A stretch of DNA of 64,000 bases from Conchocele bisecta (Eukaryota > Mollusca > Bivalvia > Lucinida > Thyasiridae): assembly GCA_029237695.1 (NCBI GenBank), contig CM055265.1, forward strand, positions 111,526,773-111,590,772. Direction: 5' to 3'. Shown here piece by piece: positions 38,801 to 44,800 of this stretch. A program made the translations under genes and the position numbers. A model generated the notes under the pieces. The model was not told the origin of the DNA, searched no databases, and saw only the letters and a program-made list of their open reading frames with translations. Numbering within the stretch: the stretch's first letter is position 1; every line of letters begins with the position of its first letter.

Positions 38801-41800
38801 CCTTAGCTGTTGCTGGGACGTTAATCCCCATTCATTTTATTTCCACACATGCAGTCCTGTGGTAGCTACCATTTGCGACAAATCCATACTCTACCCCAAG
38901 AATTTTGCGCCGGTTACTAGATGAAAGATGCGTTTATGCAATACCTGTAAGTAAAGCTGAGTGACATCTGGTCGGGAAACGTTTTCTGTCACTGTCGGTG
39001 CAGAGTGCAGTCCCAGTGTGTTCTATAATAATTCAGAGCTCCAGATAAGCTGCCTATTTGCGTAAATACCCAATTAAAATTACCAAAAACCCAATTGAAA
39101 TCAGTAGTAGTGAGTATCAAAAAGCAATGAGAAATTTGTGGTATCTTTATCATGCTGCAGAAAACAATAAACAGACGACAAATATAGCATATTTTTCCAT
39201 GAAAACACATCTTGGTATTTCATTAGAATTGTCTCCAAGGAGACAATTCTAATGAAATACCAAGATGTGTTTTCATTTAGAAGCAAAGTATTCAATAAAT
39301 GCGGTCTGCTGATGTGTAAACAGTTGTGTGATTCTATTTTACACAAACAAAATTTTGAAATACCCAATTGCTTCAGAAATGATTGAGTGACAATACTCAA
39401 TTACTAATTCCTTATCTGGAGCCCTGATCATTGGTAAATATCTCCTGCAGGTGTTCGGGTCTAAGGTTCGTGTGGATGCTGTCTCGAAGGTCGCCGAAAT
39501 AGAAATGGCTGAGAAGGAAAAAATGAAAGATAAAGTTGGCAAAATTCTCAGTTCTCAATGTAACGTGTTCATCAATAGGTAAGTAATGTCTTGGCCACTA
39601 TAATGTTAATGCTGTGATGCTTCACATGTACATGTTCAGTTTAATGCCATTGTGTGGTTCGTTTCAAGAGAATATTTGACTTTGGCAGTTATGTCAATAC
39701 TGTGCAACCCCTTTAACCCGGACATCGAGAAAAGTGAAGTGAGTGGTGCTTAATTTTGATCGGTTTCATTGCCGATTATCTCGGATGATACTGCATGTTC
39801 ATGATCACAAAGCACCTGGCGTGTCCGGTTTCGAGAGGTTCCACTGTACAATAATAATAATAGTTTTACTTAAACAAAAATATTACTGCAGTGATTTTGG
39901 TAAGGATGTTGCTCATATGTGACTGCCTGGGAAAATGTGGATTGTGGGATGTGTAGCCAGGTTGTTGTTTTTTATACCCCACCACGATAGTTGAGGGGGC
40001 ATTTAGCGTTACCCTTGTCCGTCCGTCTGTCACCAACCTTGTAAGTCGTAAAAGTTTAAACCGTAACTAGCTACACACCTGAAACTTGGTATGTAGCTTC
40101 GTTAAAATGAGTAGATGTGCAAAGTATATTTCGATTTTTGATTCGACCCCGGGGTCATGGATTATCTCCCCTTTTTTTACTTAATTTTTTTCCAATTTTG
40201 GCTTGCAAGTCATAAAACTTTTAAACCCTAATAGCTACACCCCTGAAACTTGGTATGTAGCTTCCTTATGCTGAGTAGATACGCAAAGTTTATTTTGATT
40301 TTTGATTCGACCACCGGGTCATGGATTACCTCCCCCTTTTCGACTTAGAATTTGGCAATTTTGCCTTGTAATTCATATAACTTTTAAACCGTAATAGCTA
40401 CAGACCTGAAACTTTGTATGTAGCGTCCTTATGAGGTGTAATTGCGCTCATTTTATTTTGATTTGACCCCCAGGTCATGGATTATCTCCCTCTTTTTGAC
40501 TTGGAATTTAGCAATTTTGCCTTGTAAGTCATAAAACTTAAACCGTACTAGCTTCACACCTGAAACTTGATATGTAGCTTCGTTATGATGAGTAGATGCG
40601 CAAAGATTATTTTGATTTTTTTATTCGACCCCGGGGTCATGATTATCTCCCCTTTTGGACTTGGAATTTTGCCTTGTTTATTATCAAAGCGGTGTGTAGG
40701 GCATCCGTGTTCTATGAATACATTTTCTAGTTTTGAATGAATCATATGGCGACCAGTGGAGATACTGATAGACTGCACATATGTGTCTGCTTTTGTTGCA
40801 AAAACCATAAGTAAAAACCATAAGTCCAATTCCATTCAAGTCACATGCATATATTACTGGAGCATCATGGTTTTAATATCTGGTGACTGAGGACTGATAA
40901 TGAAGGCATAACGGGAGTCTTGTGTGTGGCTCCAGTCGTATCTGTGACTGGAGAAATGGGGCTTATGGGTTTTGCAACCAGAGTAGACCCATATCAGCCT
41001 GTGCATCCGCACAGTGGATGCACAGTCTGATCAGGATCTGCACTGTTCGCCATTCCATCAGTGAAACACCAGTCGTGCTTCTAACAAGCACACTAGATAG
41101 TTATCAGGATTGTGTTATTTGTTCAGGAGCCACACTGGTCGCAAATCCCATAAGCCACATTTCTCCAGTCACAGCCAATTTCAGATACAACTCTAGTCGC
41201 ATACAAGACTCCTGTGAGGCCTTCATTGTCAGTTCTCGGTCATCAGATATCAAAACGCCCATGATACTTCAGTAATAAGCATGGTGGCTCTCCGCTAATT
41301 GAGAACATGTTCATAAACCTAAATGGTACTTGACAATTTGTCTCCCCAGACAACTGATCTACAACTATCCAGAACAGCTGTTTGCCGATGCCGGAGTAAT
41401 GGCAATCGAACACGCAGATTTTGAGGGTGTTGAGAGATTAGCTCTTGTTTTAGGTAGGTTTTCTTGTATAGTGCAGAGCTCCAGATAAGGTGCGTATTTG
41501 CTTAAATACCCAATTAAAATTTCCAAAAACCCAATTGAAATCGGAAGTAGTGAGTATCAAAAAGCAATACAAAACTTGTGGTACCTTTAACATGCTGCTG
41601 AAAATAATAAACAGACCACAAATATAGTACATCTTTTTTATTTTTTCGCGAAAACACATCTTGGTATTTCATTAGAATTGTCTCCAAGGATTTCATTAGA
41701 ATTGTCTCCAAGGAGACAATTCTAATGAAATACCAAGACCTGTTTTCATTTAGAAGCAAACTATTCAATAATTGTGGTCTGCTAATGTGTAAACAGTAGT

Positions 41801-44800
41801 GTGATTTATTTTACACAATTAAAATTTTTAATTTTGCTTCAGAAATGATGGAGTGACAATACTAAATTACTAATTCCTTATCTGGAGCCCTGATAGTGTA
41901 CAGCTTTGTGCCTTAATTGGCGTTGATTAACCCTTTCAACCTTAACCCTTTCAACCATAAGTAACTGGAATGGACTGATATGCTTATTTTTCGACCAATC
42001 CAATCGTCCAATGCTTTTCAGATTAGTATATTTATGAAAAGTGGGTGTTTTTGTTCTTAAAAAAAATGAAAATAATTGCAGAAAGTGCAGGTCCTGATGA
42101 GACGGCTTGTTTCGTGCGACTCGTCTGGATCTGCACTTTTTCCAAATCCACTACAGCGGGCTTTTGGGTTCAAAGGGTTAAGTAACTGGAAGTGAATATT
42201 CCATTTTAATTATCAGGCTATTCCATTTTATTTATCAGACTATTCCATTTTAATTATCAGAGTATTCCATTAATAACTAAGGAGGCTTTAAAAAAAAAAA
42301 AGGAAGAAGATGAGCCATCAATTGACAATTATAGTGCATATACTGATGAGACGGCTCATTAACAGCCGGCTCATCTGGACCTCCACTGTTTGCAAACATA
42401 GGGATATAGGTTTGTGATGTAAAATGGGTTCAAGTATCTGGCAAATGTCTTGTTTGCTGCGACATCTTGCACAGATCTTGACATTGTATTGTGTCCTTGT
42501 GTCCATCTTTTATTCAGAGAAAACACCTCTGCAATGCTCATATTGTCTACAGTAATGATAAGGTCACCGGGGTTTAGATGGCGGAGACAATGGCACGAAG
42601 TGATATTGTGAGAAATTGTACTGAATTAATATATGTAGTCTTCAAATATGGCGATTTGAAAATTTGCGGACATTTTTTTATCCACCCATTATATATATGA
42701 GACGCACCATGTGATTTTGTACCGAAGAATATGTGCGATATCTTAAAAAATAAAATGTACTATAGTTTCCGTAAATGACATCGAAAGTTGATGAAACTTT
42801 CATAGCAAATGCGAAATTCAATTCCGCATTTGCAATGTCAACTTTCGACGTCATTTACAGAAAATATCACATATTCTTGCTATAATGTATTTCATAAAAA
42901 TAAAGGACATGTTCTTGGGTACAAAATCTCATGGCGTGTCTCATATATGGGCTGATTGTCGAGTGGCAGACTTCTAAACTGTATTTCAGTTTCATCCGCG
43001 TATGACCTTGTTGTTAAATGGATGTAAAACGGCAATCAATTGATCAAATTCATCGCTTGGCATTGTATAATCCCACTGGTCTTTTGCAATCGTTTCACTC
43101 TTATTGACTTTTTTTGTCTTGCTTCCTATATAGGTGCAGAAATCACATCGACATTTGAGACACCAGAAGCAGTGAAACTAGGTCACTGTGACCTGATAGA
43201 GGAGGTGATGATTGGCGAGGACATGCTTATCAAATTCTCAGGTAATTTGTTTGTAGCTGTCACTGGGCTGCTCACAGACAACAGCGGCGGCTTGATAAAT
43301 TGACGGAAAAAAATTATCACACATTCCTGTATTTCATATGTTACCTTCCTTTGTTCACTGGTTGCTGTAGCGTCCTTCAGATCAGACAAGTGTGTTTTCT
43401 CCGGATAACCGCCCACATTAGTGCCACCCTTATGGCTCAAGCAGCAAAATAATTTGTGTATGATTTACATATATATACCCGTTACATGCGGAATGCACCT
43501 TTACGGGTATGAATTTCGTTTAAATATTTTATTTTTGATATTCCTCAATGAACGTATATGTTGCGACCACTCATTTGAATCGTCTCGATGAGACGGTTCA
43601 AATGGTGGTCGCAACATACTTCTAAGCACATTTAAAGAAAACATTTATCATTTTCCCCAATCAAAATGGCATATCTTCAGCAAGTAATAGGTTAAATAGA
43701 ACCTGCACAGCTCATACAATCACACTCGGGTTTAGAGCATGAGATTTGAGCTCCAAATGATTTTAATTCTGGTTGTAGAACTGTCTGGTGTACATTTGCA
43801 GGTGTGAAGCTCGGTGAGGCATGTACAGTTGTACTACGTGGGGCCACCCAGCAGATATTGGACGAGGCCGAGCGATCTCTACACGACGCCCTGTGTGTTC
43901 TCACGCAGACTGTCAAGGAAACCAAGACCGTGTTCGGAGGAGGTAAGCATCCCTATCTTGTCGGCCTCTAAAACTACTAGTAGTCGAGGTGGGTGTGGAT
44001 GTTGAGCCTTCATGCATTTGTTACATGCCGTGCCATTTAAGTCTCTAAAAAAAATATATGAAGTCATTGTTTTTATTAGTTTCATAATACTGACCATAGA
44101 AAATATAGGAATAATTGTAGAATGTTAGTTTCATTAAACATGCACTTTATATAATTTTTTCTGTTGAAAAGATATTTAAAAAAAACATAAACTCTGCAAG
44201 GGAACACCATGGATGCTCCGTAACTACCATGGATGTTACATAAGTGTTACGTTGCTACACCTTGAGTCCATGATGCATTTCAACTGGTGTCAATTATTTT
44301 CCAATACTGCATTCAAAAGATCATTTATAATGCTTTAATAAGTAAAATTATGAAGATTTCTTCTGTTTCATTATCAGTATATGTTGTTGCCACCATTTGA
44401 ACCGTCTCTTTCAGACGGTTTAATGAGTGGTCGCAACATAGTTTTGTTCATAAACAAAACAAAAATTAAATTTAAAACATAACATTAAGGGTTAATTCAA
44501 TCGCGTTTCATCAAAGTGTACAAAATCTGTAACTGGTCATTGTCGTACAGGTAGTTCAGAGATGCTAATGGCCGACGCCGTATCCAAAATCGCAGCAAAG
44601 ACACCTGGGAAGGAAGCCGTTGCTATGGAATCATTCTGCAAGGCTCTCAGAGTGGTACGTATACATATTGACTGGGCAAATTATGTAAGGAGTTTTGTCG
44701 TTTTGGCAAAATAAGGTCAGATTGTCGCACCAACCACAGGTGGAAGACTCGGACCTATGACACCAAAAAAAATGCCTATTAAAAAAAATCCCATTACCCC

